From contig NZ_NGFO01000002.1 in assembly GCF_002149015.1 (NCBI RefSeq), positions 228,143 to 292,142 of the forward strand: a DNA stretch of 64,000 nt, read 5' to 3'. Position numbers and translations under genes: made by a program. This document shows positions 9,129 to 17,816 of this stretch, in pieces. Below the pieces are notes generated by a model. It did not search any database, had not been told where the DNA came from, and saw nothing but the letters and a program-made list of their open reading frames with translations. This stretch comes from Gordonia lacunae (lineage in GTDB: Bacteria > Actinomycetota > Actinomycetes > Mycobacteriales > Mycobacteriaceae). Numbering within the stretch: the first letter of the stretch is position 1; every line of letters starts with the position of its first letter.

Positions 9129-10400
9129 TCAGGCCCCGACGCCCTCGGCCCACGGATAGTTGTCGAGGAAAGGATCGGGTTCGATCGGTCCATCAGAACT
9201 CCACACCACGTCGAACTGTCCGTCTGCGGTCACTCGGCCGATCCGCGCCGTCTTGGTGACATGGTGGTTCTCGCCGTCGACGGTGACCAGCCCCTCGGGC
9301 GCTTGGTAACTGACGCCGGCCGCAGCAGCGGACACCTCTTCGGGTGTGAACGTATCCGCTTTCTCGACCATCTGCTTCCACAGGTGCACAGCGGTGTAGG
9401 CCGATTCCATCGGGTCCGAGGTCACACTCGACGACCCGAACCGCTTCTTGAAGGCGGCAACGAACGCGTCGTTCACCGGATTGTCCAGAGACTGGTAGTA
9501 ATTCCACGACGACAACTGTCCGACGAGATTCTGGGCTCCGATGCTCCTGACCTCTTCCTCACCGACGCACATCGACATGACCGGCATCGTCGATGCGTTC
9601 AGGCCGACGTTGTTGTACTCGCGGAAGAATGCGGCCAACGAGTCCCCTACCACCACGTTGAACACGGCATCGGCGTCGGATCGACGGATCTTGTTGACGA
9701 TGGTGGAGAAGTCCGTGGAGCCGAGCGGGGCGTAATCCTCACCGGCGATGGTCATTCCGTTCTCCTCCGCATAAGCACGCACAATCGCGTTCGAGGTGCG
9801 GGGGAAGACGTAGTCACTGCCCACGAGATAGATCGACTTCACCCCTTGTTCGCGCAGGTAGTCCAGTGAGGGGATGATCTGCTGATTGGTCGTGGCACCC
9901 GTGTAGAAGATGTTCGGAGAGCTCTCCAGTCCCTCGTATTGCTGGCCGTAGTAGAGCAGCGCACCGGTGTCCTCGAACACGGGCAGCATCGCCTTCCGGC
10001 TGGCTGAGGTGTAACCGCCGAACACTGCTGCGACACAGTCGCTCGCCACAAGCTTCTGGGCCTTCTGGGCGAAGATCGCGGGATCGGAGGCGCCGTCCTC
10101 GGAGACCTGCCGCAGTTGTTTTCCGAGCACACCTCCGTCCGCGTTGATCTGCTCCACAGCGAGCGTGATGGCGTCATGGATCACGACTTCGCTCACGGCG
10201 GTTCCACCGCTGAGCGAGTTGATCGAACCCACCGCGACCGAGTCTCCGCTCGTGTCGAGACAGTCGACGCGGCCTGCGGCACTGTCACTGTCGGAAGCCG
10301 CACTCCCGCACGCGGACAGCAGGACACCGGCCACCGCCACAGCGGTGATCGACATCGTCACGCGCCATGGGGAACGTTCACGGGAAGAGTCCGTGGTCAT
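9129..10400 (-). CDS. urtA: UrtA-like urea/amide ABC transporter substrate-binding lipoprotein
   Basis: The 423-residue product is a type I periplasmic-binding-like lipoprotein of the UrtA/AmiC group, which captures urea or short amides outside the membrane. A lipobox LLSAC places the lipidated Cys at residue 31. The mature part has the family segments GSINSLSGG, VEQINADGGVLGK, VFGGYTSASRKAMLPVFE and LLYYGQQYEGLESSPN. It is the first gene of the urease operon. The partner genes urtB-urtE are not in the window: the operon runs straight into ureAB and ends with ureF. It may work with a distant permease or act as a sensor for the divergent LuxR regulator. Confidence 0.88.
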   Translation of the reverse strand: MTTDSSRERSPWRVTMSITAVAVAGVLLSACGSAASDSDSAAGRVDCLDTSGDSVAVGSINSLSGGTAVSEVVIHDAITLAVEQINADGGVLGKQLRQVSEDGASDPAIFAQKAQKLVASDCVAAVFGGYTSASRKAMLPVFEDTGALLYYGQQYEGLESSPNIFYTGATTNQQIIPSLDYLREQGVKSIYLVGSDYVFPRTSNAIVRAYAEENGMTIAGEDYAPLGSTDFSTIVNKIRRSDADAVFNVVVGDSLAAFFREYNNVGLNASTMPVMSMCVGEEEVRSIGAQNLVGQLSSWNYYQSLDNPVNDAFVAAFKKRFGSSSVTSDPMESAYTAVHLWKQMVEKADTFTPEEVSAAAAGVSYQAPEGLVTVDGENHHVTKTARIGRVTADGQFDVVWSSDGPIEPDPFLDNYPWAEGVGA

Positions 10401-10496
10401 CGGTAACTCCTGGCTTGTCGGCCGGTGGTGCTCGGCCGTCTGAGATCAATCGGTCACGGCCCCACAGCGGTGTGCGACCGGTGCCTCGAATCTAGG

Positions 10497-10511
10497 GACC
10501 GAGATCCGGTC
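10497..10511. promoter_or_regulatory. Inverted repeat in the urtA/luxR divergent region
   Basis: GACCG and CGGTC arms flank a 5-base centre. It lies about 100 bases before urtA and 170 before the LuxR gene, a plausible site for the LuxR protein. Binding is only inferred. Confidence 0.35.
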
Positions 10512-10550
10512 CGTGAATCGGGAGAATTCCCCATCTTTCCCACTTCGATT

Positions 10551-10619
10551 GTTAACTGCTGGTTTCTGGACCGACCAGGAGTGTTGCGTCACCGGTCTGA
10601 CGGGAAACATCGCCGAAAC
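10551..10619. promoter_or_regulatory. Possible GlnR-type boxes
   Basis: Two GAAAC pentamers lie 11 bases apart at 10604-10608 and 10615-10619. On the other strand GAAAC (10566-10562) is followed six bases later by TTAAC. GlnR boxes use GTnAC and GAAAC pentamers at 11-base steps, and urease genes are often under nitrogen control in actinobacteria. The match is partial. Confidence 0.3.
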
Positions 10620-10678
10620 GCGCCTGCGGAACAATGCGACACATCGAATGATCGTCGTCGGGGGGTTACGGAGAACGC

Positions 10679-11656
10679 ATGAGATCGTCGACCACCGGGC
10701 CCTACCACGAGGCGCTGGGCAGTGCGGCCGACCTCAACACACGCGCCGACGAGCTGCTGTGCGCGCTCGGTGAGCGCGTGTCGTCGTCGGCAAGTGCGAT
10801 CAGTGTGTGGGATCCGGTCGCGGGCCGGCACCTGACCCTCGCCAATCACGACTATCCCGATTCGGTCATGAGCCATTTCAACAGCTGGTTCGTCTCGAAC
10901 GACCCTCTGTTCAAAGAGATGGAGAGAACCCGCTCCGGCGCGCTGCGCTGGCGCGACTTCCCCGGGTACCGACGGACTCACTCGGTCACCAACGTGTTCA
11001 CCCCGGCCGGATTCGACGAGGGACTGTCCGCTCGCCTTGTCACCGCACAAGGCACTTATGCGGGGACCCTGCACGTCAATTCCGACGACCGCCGCTACCC
11101 CCGCGACGTGGACGTCACCGAGATCAATGAGCTCCGCAGCAGTGTCGCGTCGCTGCTCGACACGACGATGCGTCCGGTGATGGTGGCTGACTTCCTATCT
11201 CCCGGGAGCCCCGCGTGGCTCATCGACAGGTTGGGAAACTGCCGGGCCCTGCACGATCAGCTCATGCCAGATGTCGACCCCGGACTGCTCTCGCTCGTCG
11301 CGCGACTCGCCGGTACCGAGCGCAAGTTCCGATGGTGCGATCCCGGGGGAACCTGGCATCTGGTCCGGCTGCTCCCGGCGACGCCGCGATATCGGGACGC
11401 CACACCGGTGGCGTTGACCTTCACGACGCCCGAGCCACTCCCCTACGACCTCACCGGACGGGAGCTGGAGGTCCTCACCCTCGTGGCGAACGGTTTGACC
11501 TCGGCGCAGATCGCCGGTGCGCTCGTCATCAGCGCCAAGACAGTCGGCCGCCATATAGAGCACCTACTCGGCAAGACCGGGGTCGCCAACCGGGTCGGGT
11601 TGGCAACGCTGGCGCATCAGCACGGTCTCCTCAGCGCTCGCCAGATGCAACCCTGA
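10679..11656 (+). CDS. LuxR-type transcriptional regulator, likely of the urease operon
   Basis: This 325-residue regulator has a C-terminal GerE/LuxR helix-turn-helix at about residues 260-320, with LTGRELEVLTLVANGLTSAQIA and ISAKTVGRHIEHLLGKTGV. The N-terminal 200 residues look like a GAF/PAS-type sensor, and there is no receiver Asp motif. It diverges from the urtA-ureABCGDEF operon across 278 bases, so control of that operon is the simplest reading; a ligand such as urea or an amide is speculation. The GH3 gene converges on it 19 bases downstream. Confidence 0.85.
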   Translation: MRSSTTGPYHEALGSAADLNTRADELLCALGERVSSSASAISVWDPVAGRHLTLANHDYPDSVMSHFNSWFVSNDPLFKEMERTRSGALRWRDFPGYRRTHSVTNVFTPAGFDEGLSARLVTAQGTYAGTLHVNSDDRRYPRDVDVTEINELRSSVASLLDTTMRPVMVADFLSPGSPAWLIDRLGNCRALHDQLMPDVDPGLLSLVARLAGTERKFRWCDPGGTWHLVRLLPATPRYRDATPVALTFTTPEPLPYDLTGRELEVLTLVANGLTSAQIAGALVISAKTVGRHIEHLLGKTGVANRVGLATLAHQHGLLSARQMQP

Positions 11657-11675
11657 AGCGCAGGCGACCGGCTGA

Positions 11676-13877
11676 TCAGTCCGTACGCGCAGCCGCGATG
11701 ATCCCGGCGATGTCCTCGTCTCGCATCCCGAAACCGGCGAGGCGACCGAGCGGGATCGAGGCGAGCATTCGTGCCATGTCGACGCCCAGCGCGTCGTTCC
11801 CAGCACTCATGAGGGGATTGTTCTCGGCCAGGCCGGCAAGCGCCTTCGCGGCAGCCGGGTTCGCCAGGACCTCGCCCAGGGTCGAGTTCTCGTCGATCGG
11901 GAGGACGACGTCGTCTCCGGGGATCTCGACGGTGAGGGTCAGCCGGATGTCGCGGCTCGACGCACCGGAATGGACCGCGTACTCACCCGATTCGACGATC
12001 CAGCGATCGACCCGGGTGTCCCAGTACGCGAGGTCGTTGCGGTCGATGACCACCGAGACCGTCTGCAACTCACCGGGCTCGAGGTCGCGGGTGACCGCGA
12101 AACCCGTCAGCTCGCGCGACGGACGACCGACGCGCGACCCCGGCTTCGACGTGTAGATCTGGACCACTTCGCGCCCGGCGCGCGGTCCGGTATTGGTGAT
12201 CGTCACCTCGACGACCACTCCGTCGACATCCGAATCTTCGGCTGAGACAGAGAGATCCGAGTACGCGAACGTCGTGTAGGACAACCCGTGCCCGAACGGG
12301 TACGAGACCTCGAGGTCCCGCGCGTCGTACCAGCGGTAGCCGACGTAGATCCCCTCCCCGTACCGGATGTGGGAGTTCTCGTTCGGGAAGTTGAGGTATG
12401 CCGGTGTGTCCTGCAACCTGACCGGCACCGTCTCGGTGAGCCGCCCCGACGGGTTCACCCTGCCGACGAGCACGTCGGCGATGGCCCCGCCCCCGGCCTG
12501 ACCGAGGAGTGCGCCGTCGAGGACCGCGGGGGCCGCGGCGACCGCATCGAGGCGGAGGACTCCGCCATGCGCGAGCACGACCACCGTTCGAGGCTGCACG
12601 TCGAGGATCCGCGTCAGCAGTTCGATCTGATCCGGTGGCAGTTCGATGTCGTCGCGGTCGAAGCCCTCCGACTCGTGCGACGCCGCCAGGCCCAGGAACA
12701 GGACCGCGACATCGGCGTCGGTCGCGGCGGCGATCGCGTCGGCCGGATCCACAGGTGCGTCGTCGGTGGAGAAGCCCGGGGCGTAGGTCACCGAGTGACC
12801 GGACGCCCGGATCTCGTCCACCGGCACATCCAGGCGCGTCGGGTTCACGTGTGAACTGCCACCGCCCTGGTACCGGGGTTCGCGCGCGAACTCGCCGATG
12901 ACCGCGACGGATTGCCCGGAAACCAGTGGGAGAACGGCGCCCTCGTTCTTCAGCAGGACGATGGACCGGCCGGCGGCTTCGCGGGCGAGGCGGTGGTGCA
13001 GATCGAGATCGACGACGACTCGGCCCGCGCGACCGGCACCCGCCCGCTCGGCGAGCCTCCGGACAGCCCGCGCCGATCGGTCCACGGCCGCCTCGTCGAG
13101 AGTCCCGTCCTCGACGGCGTCGACGATCTGCGCATCGGTCCGGCCACCGGACCCGGGCATCTCGAGATCCAGTCCGGCCGCGACCGCACGGACGCGATCG
13201 GCGACCGCACCCCAGTCGGAGACCACCACACCGTCGAAGCCCCACTCACCGCGCAGCAGGTCGGTGAGGAGCCACTGATTCTCCGACGCCGCGATGCCGT
13301 TGATGCGGTTGTACGAGCACATCACGGTCCACGGATCGGCCGAGCGGATGATGTGGGCGAAGGCGCGGAGATAGATCTCGCGCATCGGCCGGGGATCGAC
13401 GTCCGAACTCGAACGCATCCGGTCGTCCTCGGCGTTGTTCAGCGCGAAGTGTTTGGGCGATGTCCCGACCCCGATGCTCTGCACACCCTCGATCCACGCC
13501 GAGCCGAGCCGGCCCGTCACGAACGGATCCTCGGAGAAGTACTCGAAGTTCCTGCCGCACCGTGGGTCTCGTTTGATGTTCACACCGGGACCGAGGAGAA
13601 CGTCGACGCCGAGGCCACGGGCCTCACGTCCGAGCGCTTCGCCGACACGACGGATCAACCCGACATCCCAACTCTGGCCGAGGCCGACGGCAGGCGGAAA
13701 GCAGGTGGCGGGTTCGCTGCCCGCGAGACCGAGGTGATCGGTCGCGCCGGTCTGTTTGCGGACCCCGTGGGGGCCGTCGGTGAGCGTCAGTGCGGGAACC
13801 GAACCGACCGCCTTCGTGGTCCAGAAATCGGCGCCGCTGCCCAGGGCGGCCTTCTGGGACAAGCTCAGTTCGCTCAT
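11676..13877 (-). CDS. Glycoside hydrolase family 3 beta-glucosidase-like enzyme
   Basis: This 733-residue protein is a GH3 enzyme that removes beta-linked sugars by a retaining mechanism. The (beta/alpha)8 domain contains TLTDGPHGVRK at about 32-41, RDPRCGRNFEYFSEDP, KHF at 142-144 and the nucleophile Asp221 in GVVVSDWGAV. A C-terminal beta-sandwich follows (YPFGHGLSYTTF), then an Fn3-like domain with NTGPRAGREVVQIY. There is no signal peptide, so it probably acts on imported oligosaccharides or glycosides. The last 80 residues add a short helical tail beyond the Fn3-like domain. No sugar transporter or regulator is adjacent. Confidence 0.93.
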   Translation of the reverse strand: MSELSLSQKAALGSGADFWTTKAVGSVPALTLTDGPHGVRKQTGATDHLGLAGSEPATCFPPAVGLGQSWDVGLIRRVGEALGREARGLGVDVLLGPGVNIKRDPRCGRNFEYFSEDPFVTGRLGSAWIEGVQSIGVGTSPKHFALNNAEDDRMRSSSDVDPRPMREIYLRAFAHIIRSADPWTVMCSYNRINGIAASENQWLLTDLLRGEWGFDGVVVSDWGAVADRVRAVAAGLDLEMPGSGGRTDAQIVDAVEDGTLDEAAVDRSARAVRRLAERAGAGRAGRVVVDLDLHHRLAREAAGRSIVLLKNEGAVLPLVSGQSVAVIGEFAREPRYQGGGSSHVNPTRLDVPVDEIRASGHSVTYAPGFSTDDAPVDPADAIAAATDADVAVLFLGLAASHESEGFDRDDIELPPDQIELLTRILDVQPRTVVVLAHGGVLRLDAVAAAPAVLDGALLGQAGGGAIADVLVGRVNPSGRLTETVPVRLQDTPAYLNFPNENSHIRYGEGIYVGYRWYDARDLEVSYPFGHGLSYTTFAYSDLSVSAEDSDVDGVVVEVTITNTGPRAGREVVQIYTSKPGSRVGRPSRELTGFAVTRDLEPGELQTVSVVIDRNDLAYWDTRVDRWIVESGEYAVHSGASSRDIRLTLTVEIPGDDVVLPIDENSTLGEVLANPAAAKALAGLAENNPLMSAGNDALGVDMARMLASIPLGRLAGFGMRDEDIAGIIAAARTD

Positions 13878-13907
13878 CCCAAGACACTACCGACGATCGT
13901 CAGTCGC

Positions 13908-14456
13908 TCAGCTCGACCCGGGGCAGTACACCGTGTACTCCCACCGGGTGCCCTCCTCGGGACCGGTGACACGTACGACGACGGAGGACTCGGTGCCCCG
14001 CGGCACGACGACTCGGGCACTCCCCGCGCCCTCGTTGCGATTGTCACCGACGTATCCGGTGTTGTGAATCAGTCTGCCCTGGTAGAACACCCGTATCTCG
14101 TCGGCCTGGTCGAGCGTGTCGTACCGCAGGGTGAAGCGGGTGGGTCCGGGCCGGCCCAGCATGTACCGCGTCTCCGTGACCCCTCGGCCCCCGGATCGCG
14201 TCTCCTCATCGCATTGCTGAACTCGCGGCGGCTGCACACCTCCACCGATGCTCCCGACGAAGTCGAGATCCCGGGGATCCACACCGCCGAGGCTTCCGTA
14301 GTCGAGATCCCGGGGATCCACCCCATCGAGGCTGCCCGAGTCGACCGACCCACCCGGTTCCGCCCACGCGTCCGGAGAACCGGTTGTCGCCGCGGCCGGG
14401 ACTCCGACCACCAGAACGGACATCAACAACAACCGTGCCATAGCTCGTGCGCGCAT
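13908..14456 (-). CDS. Secreted protein with a 13-residue duplication
   Basis: This 182-residue protein has a signal peptide (MRARAMARLLLMSVLVVGVP then an Ala-rich cleavage region near AWA). After it come two copies of a 13-residue unit, GSLDGVDPRDLDY and GSLGGVDPRDLDF. The C-terminal about 100 residues (FTLRYDTLDQADEIRVFYQGRLIHNTG onward) look like a beta-sandwich that could bind calcium or a carbohydrate. Two Cys, one near VQQCDEE and one near VYCPGSS, could form a disulfide. I do not recognise a family. It follows the GH3 gene's upstream end by 30 bases on the same strand. Confidence 0.75.
   Translation of the reverse strand: MRARAMARLLLMSVLVVGVPAAATTGSPDAWAEPGGSVDSGSLDGVDPRDLDYGSLGGVDPRDLDFVGSIGGGVQPPRVQQCDEETRSGGRGVTETRYMLGRPGPTRFTLRYDTLDQADEIRVFYQGRLIHNTGYVGDNRNEGAGSARVVVPRGTESSVVVRVTGPEEGTRWEYTVYCPGSS
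14261..14321. repeat. Direct repeat, 22 bases at a 39-base step, inside a coding region
   Basis: The same 22 bases occur at 14261-14282 and 14300-14321. The 39-base period equals 13 codons and encodes the duplicated unit in the secreted protein. Confidence 0.85.
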
Positions 14457-14583
14457 GGATCTCCGTACCGGTGGACAGTGGTTCGCTCGACGCTATCGAT
14501 CGCCACAGACTCGCGGTATCCCCTCACCGGAGGAATCGGCAAGGGCGCCCGGGACACAGCCGAGCGCGGTCCGACCTCGTCGG

Positions 14584-15399
14584 CTACCCGTCGAGGTATC
14601 GGTCACGGAGGGCCTGCTGGTGTCCGACGTCCAGGCCCAGCGCCTCGCTGAAATAGCCCTCGACCCCGCCGTACTTCCTGTCCACCTCGTCGAACGCCGC
14701 GTCGAGGTATCCGGCGTCCACACCCAGCACGCCGACGAGTAGTTCGGGATCGCCCCCCGCCGCGGCGAACCCGTCGAAAATGTGCTTGAGCGACGGGATC
14801 AGACGCTCGTTGGTCAGGAGGTAGTCGCGGTAGACGTCGTCCTTCGGCACCCCGAGCAGGGTCAGGAAAGAGGCTGCCGCCCAACCGGTTCGGTCCTTGC
14901 CGGTGGTGCAGTGCACCAGGGCGGGCGTCGACCCCGCGTCGAGCAGTCCTCGGAAGAACTCGGTGTAGGCGGCCGTCGCGCTGGGCAGGGTGATCATCTC
15001 GCGGTAGGTCCCGGAGATCATCTCGCGCGCCTTGCCGCCGGACAACATCTCATCGGCCTCCGCGACGACGGCCGGGTCGGCGAGCACCGCCCCGATGTTG
15101 GCGGGAATCGACATCTGTGCGTCGGCGAGGACATCGAGGGCGATGTTCGACGCGCCGGGCAGCGCAGGGTCCGGGATGGCTTCGCTCTCGTGCGCCGACC
15201 GCAGGTCGTACACGGTGGTCAGACCGAGCGCCTCCAGCGCGGGCACGTCGGCGGTGTCGAGGGCGGAGAAGTCCGTCGAACGGAACAGGACGCCGGATCG
15301 GACCGTGTGGCCGTCGACGGTGCGCCAGCCGCCGAGGTCGCGCAGGTTCGGCAGGCTCGGGATGGGGCTCGGCGCACCGGGGGTCGCAGTCACGGTCAC
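14584..15399 (-). CDS. Tyrosine/dual-specificity protein phosphatase, MptpB-like
   Basis: The 271-residue product matches the Y_phosphatase3 family, of which M. tuberculosis PtpB (Rv0153c) is the best-known member. The signature HCTTGKDRTG places the nucleophilic Cys at 164 and the P-loop Arg at 170, with the Lys-Asp pair of the atypical lipid/tyrosine phosphatases between them. The N-terminal NLRDLGGWRTVDG and VLFRS motifs and the YDLRSAHESEAIPDP loop are typical. There is no clear signal peptide. Substrates may be phosphoproteins or phosphoinositides, by analogy only. It follows the Ag85-like esterase by 22 bases on the same strand. Confidence 0.92.
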   Translation of the reverse strand: MTVTATPGAPSPIPSLPNLRDLGGWRTVDGHTVRSGVLFRSTDFSALDTADVPALEALGLTTVYDLRSAHESEAIPDPALPGASNIALDVLADAQMSIPANIGAVLADPAVVAEADEMLSGGKAREMISGTYREMITLPSATAAYTEFFRGLLDAGSTPALVHCTTGKDRTGWAAASFLTLLGVPKDDVYRDYLLTNERLIPSLKHIFDGFAAAGGDPELLVGVLGVDAGYLDAAFDEVDRKYGGVEGYFSEALGLDVGHQQALRDRYLDG

Positions 15400-15421
15400 A
15401 TCGTGACAGATCTCGGGCCGC

Positions 15422-16450
15422 TCAGTCGGTGAGCGCGCGTTCGAGCATCGGCCACGACTTCACGAGCTGGTCCTGCCAGTACGGCCAGGCGTGCGTACCA
15501 GGGGTGTAATCGACGGTCGCGGGGATGCCGAGCTGCGTGAGCCGACGGTCGAGATTGAGCGTGCACTGATGGGTGGCGGCCTCGATCGCGCCACCGACCG
15601 CGATCTGGTCGATGTAGATCGTGGTCTTTCCGTCGATTCCCTGGCTCTGCAACTGGTCGTGCGGCCCGGGGATCCCCGTCCCGGTGCTGATGTAGATCGC
15701 CTTGCCGCGAAGCTTGTAGGCGTTGACGACCGGGTCGTGTGCACGCCACCCCGGGGAACCGACCGGACCCCAGATGTTGGCGATGTCGCCGCCGCCGCGA
15801 CCCTCCACGACCGCCCGGATGGCCAGCCGGCCCAGATTCGTGCTGGTCTCCGCGCACCCGCTGTAGGACGCGACAGCCCGGTAGAGCTGGGGTGCCGACT
15901 CGGCCAGACTCAACGACGATGTTCCCGCCATCGAGATCCCGGCGATCGCATTCACCCCGGTGGTGGTCAGCTTTTTGTCGATGAGCGGCGGTAATTCGCT
16001 GGTCAGAAAGGTCGTCCATTTGTTTCGCCCGAGCACCGGGTCGACTTTCACCCAGTCGGTGTAATAACTGTAGGCGCCACGCATCGGCACGACGACATTC
16101 ACATTCTTGTCGGCGACGAAATCGACGATGTCGGTTTGCTCGAACCAGTGCCCGGTACCCTCTCCGCCACCCGCACCGTTCAGCAGATACAGCGTCGGAC
16201 GGGGCACCGATCGGTCCGCAGGTACGAGCACGCGCACCGGTACATCGCGTTTCATCGACGGCGAATACACCGACAGGTCGAGGACCCGACCGTCGGCCAC
16301 GGCGCGGGCCAGGGCCTGCGCCCGCGTCGAACCACTTCCCGGCTCCGCACTCGCGAGTGACGGAATTGCCAGGGCGGCAACGAGTGCAACGATCGAGAGC
16401 GTCGTGGCGACCAGGCGTCGGCGGAGAGCACCATCCGCTGCGGACATCAC
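15422..16450 (-). CDS. Secreted esterase of the Ag85/mycolyltransferase type
   Basis: This 342-residue exported alpha/beta hydrolase belongs to the esterase D/Ag85 superfamily that moves mycolic acids in the envelope of mycolata. A signal peptide runs to about residue 36 (ALAIPSLASAEP). The nucleophile elbow GISMAGTS has Ser173. YLLNGAGGGEGTGHW supplies the oxyanion region, GRNKWTTFLTSELPPLI is the typical acyl-transferase helix, and PGTHAWPYW has the catalytic His320. The first ATG is used; a second ATG follows at once. Whether it is a transferase or a plain esterase cannot be told from the sequence. Confidence 0.88.
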   Translation of the reverse strand: MMSAADGALRRRLVATTLSIVALVAALAIPSLASAEPGSGSTRAQALARAVADGRVLDLSVYSPSMKRDVPVRVLVPADRSVPRPTLYLLNGAGGGEGTGHWFEQTDIVDFVADKNVNVVVPMRGAYSYYTDWVKVDPVLGRNKWTTFLTSELPPLIDKKLTTTGVNAIAGISMAGTSSLSLAESAPQLYRAVASYSGCAETSTNLGRLAIRAVVEGRGGGDIANIWGPVGSPGWRAHDPVVNAYKLRGKAIYISTGTGIPGPHDQLQSQGIDGKTTIYIDQIAVGGAIEAATHQCTLNLDRRLTQLGIPATVDYTPGTHAWPYWQDQLVKSWPMLERALTD

Positions 16451-16823
16451 AGTCCCTTCACATCACTACGACCGCGCCGTCGTCTCGACAACGGAATTCA
16501 CACGTACAGATATCGATCCGAACACGTTTCACCATACGCACCGAGGCCAATCCCGTCCGCATTACTCCGGTCGCGGCAATTGTCGTTCATCTGGCGATCG
16601 AAGCCGAATTGACTATCGTTGGGAAAGTTTTCACGATGACGAATCCCGATTACTGAAACCGTCACCCGTCTGAGCAGCAAATCCCGCTCGGTCTTGTCCA
16701 TTCGGGAGGTGTGGTCCACCGGAAACGGCCTGTTTCGGTCGCCGGCGTCGTGCAGAGCCGAGTCGTCTTCCTGATCGCAGATTAGGTTGTTCGAACTACA
16801 AACAGTCCACTCGGACCGGCCGT
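16451..16823. other. Non-coding gap of 373 bases with lower GC
   Basis: I see no convincing gene here. The stretch has markedly less GC than its surroundings, with patches such as GGGAAAGTTTTCACG near 16620. It presumably carries the promoter of the esterase on the minus strand and the end of the glycosylase-like gene. I found no strong hairpin. Confidence 0.5.
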
Positions 16824-17732
16824 TCAGGGCGTCACCGACACCGGGAACAGTGTGCGCGGATTCTGGAGCAACGCCGGCGGGATGACTTCCGATCGCGCGA
16901 GCGTGCCGGACCAGCGGACGTGGCGGCGATGCGGGGAGAGCGTCGCGCCGCGTGCCGAGAACCGGTAATCGCCATCCACCACGCCGAGCATCAGCGTCGG
17001 GTCGGTGCTCGTCGGGTGCAGCACGGCGACCTCGTCCCCGATCGCGAGGTCGGAGACGAATGAGGCCAGGACTCGCAGGTCCTTTCCCGGCCGACGCCCG
17101 GGAGTGCACTCCTTGAGCAGTTCCCTCAGCTCCGTCTCGGTGCGGCCGGACGCGTCGACGTCGATGCCGGACTCGGTGCCGAGCCCGACGATCCGCTGTC
17201 GCCGGAACTCGGTGTACTGGTCGTCGGACGTGGCCCGGACAATCCACACCGTGCGGGTCGGCTCGTCCAGCTCATGGGCACCGGCGGCCGGCGGATCGGG
17301 CCAGAAGTACGGCAGTTCGTCGTCGACGTCGTCGAACACGGAGCCGTAGAAGTCCGGCGCCTTGCGGAGGAGCGCCGAACGATGACTGCGATGGAGTCGG
17401 TCGTCGCCGAGCCATGCCGGCATCAGCCCCTCCGCGGCCAGCTCGGCCTGGGTCCGACCCACCACCTCGGGTGCGAACTCGGAGATCATCGGTGCCGTGC
17501 TGTCCGCACGCCCCTCACCGGTCCACACGTCGACGAAGGCGAGCCCGTACGCGACCAGAGCCGGGGTGTGGCCGCGCCACATCGTGACCGCGGGATGGCT
17601 GGCCCAGCCGTAGTCGAAGAGTTCGAGCGCACGCAGGATCTGCAACGTCTCCACCCGCTGCTTGCCGAGGCGCGCGGGGTCCAGGACCTCGGCGGAGCGT
17701 CGAAAATCCGGATACGGCAAGAACGTCTGCAT
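16824..17732 (-). CDS. DNA-glycosylase-like protein fused to an EVE/PUA-like reader domain (MSMEG_6728 type)
   Basis: This 302-residue protein has two parts. Residues 1 to about 165 match the MSMEG_6728/pyrimidine-dimer glycosylase-like family (opening MQTFLPYPDFRRSAEVLD, then LGKQRVETLQILRAL and HPAVTMWRGH). Residues about 170-302 (opening VWIVRATSDDQYTEF, then TETELRELLKE, LAIGDEVAVLHP, LMLGVVDGDYRF and HHR-like VRWSGTLAR) resemble the N-terminal base-sensing domain seen in Mrr-like restriction proteins. The combination suggests a protein that reads damaged or modified bases. The catalytic role of the first domain is not demonstrated. A terminator hairpin lies directly upstream at 17752-17786. 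Confidence 0.8.
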   Translation of the reverse strand: MQTFLPYPDFRRSAEVLDPARLGKQRVETLQILRALELFDYGWASHPAVTMWRGHTPALVAYGLAFVDVWTGEGRADSTAPMISEFAPEVVGRTQAELAAEGLMPAWLGDDRLHRSHRSALLRKAPDFYGSVFDDVDDELPYFWPDPPAAGAHELDEPTRTVWIVRATSDDQYTEFRRQRIVGLGTESGIDVDASGRTETELRELLKECTPGRRPGKDLRVLASFVSDLAIGDEVAVLHPTSTDPTLMLGVVDGDYRFSARGATLSPHRRHVRWSGTLARSEVIPPALLQNPRTLFPVSVTP

Positions 17733-17751
17733 ACGAGGCGCTTACCCACTC

Positions 17752-17786
17752 CCGCCGGGCACTCACACGTGCGCGTGAGCCGGCGG
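17752..17786 (-). terminator. Strong nested hairpin after the pentapeptide-repeat gene
   Basis: Outer arms CCGCCGG/CCGGCGG enclose a second stem CTCAC/GTGAG. It lies just after the stop of the 17817-18455 gene on the minus strand and before the glycosylase-like gene, so it probably separates the two transcripts. Confidence 0.6.
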
Positions 17787-17816
17787 CGGGTATCGGCGGT
17801 GGCGAGCTCGCAGTTG

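Noticed and set aside
12912..14651. Plus-strand open frame of about 580 codons
   Set aside because: It is antisense to the GH3 enzyme and the secreted protein, both with clear motifs. The translation is Arg/Gly/Asp-rich without any fold signature.
16498..17247. Minus-strand open frame of about 250 codons covering the low-GC gap
   Set aside because: It overlaps the glycosylase-like gene in another frame, is Arg/His-rich in the overlap and has no recognisable domain in the gap.
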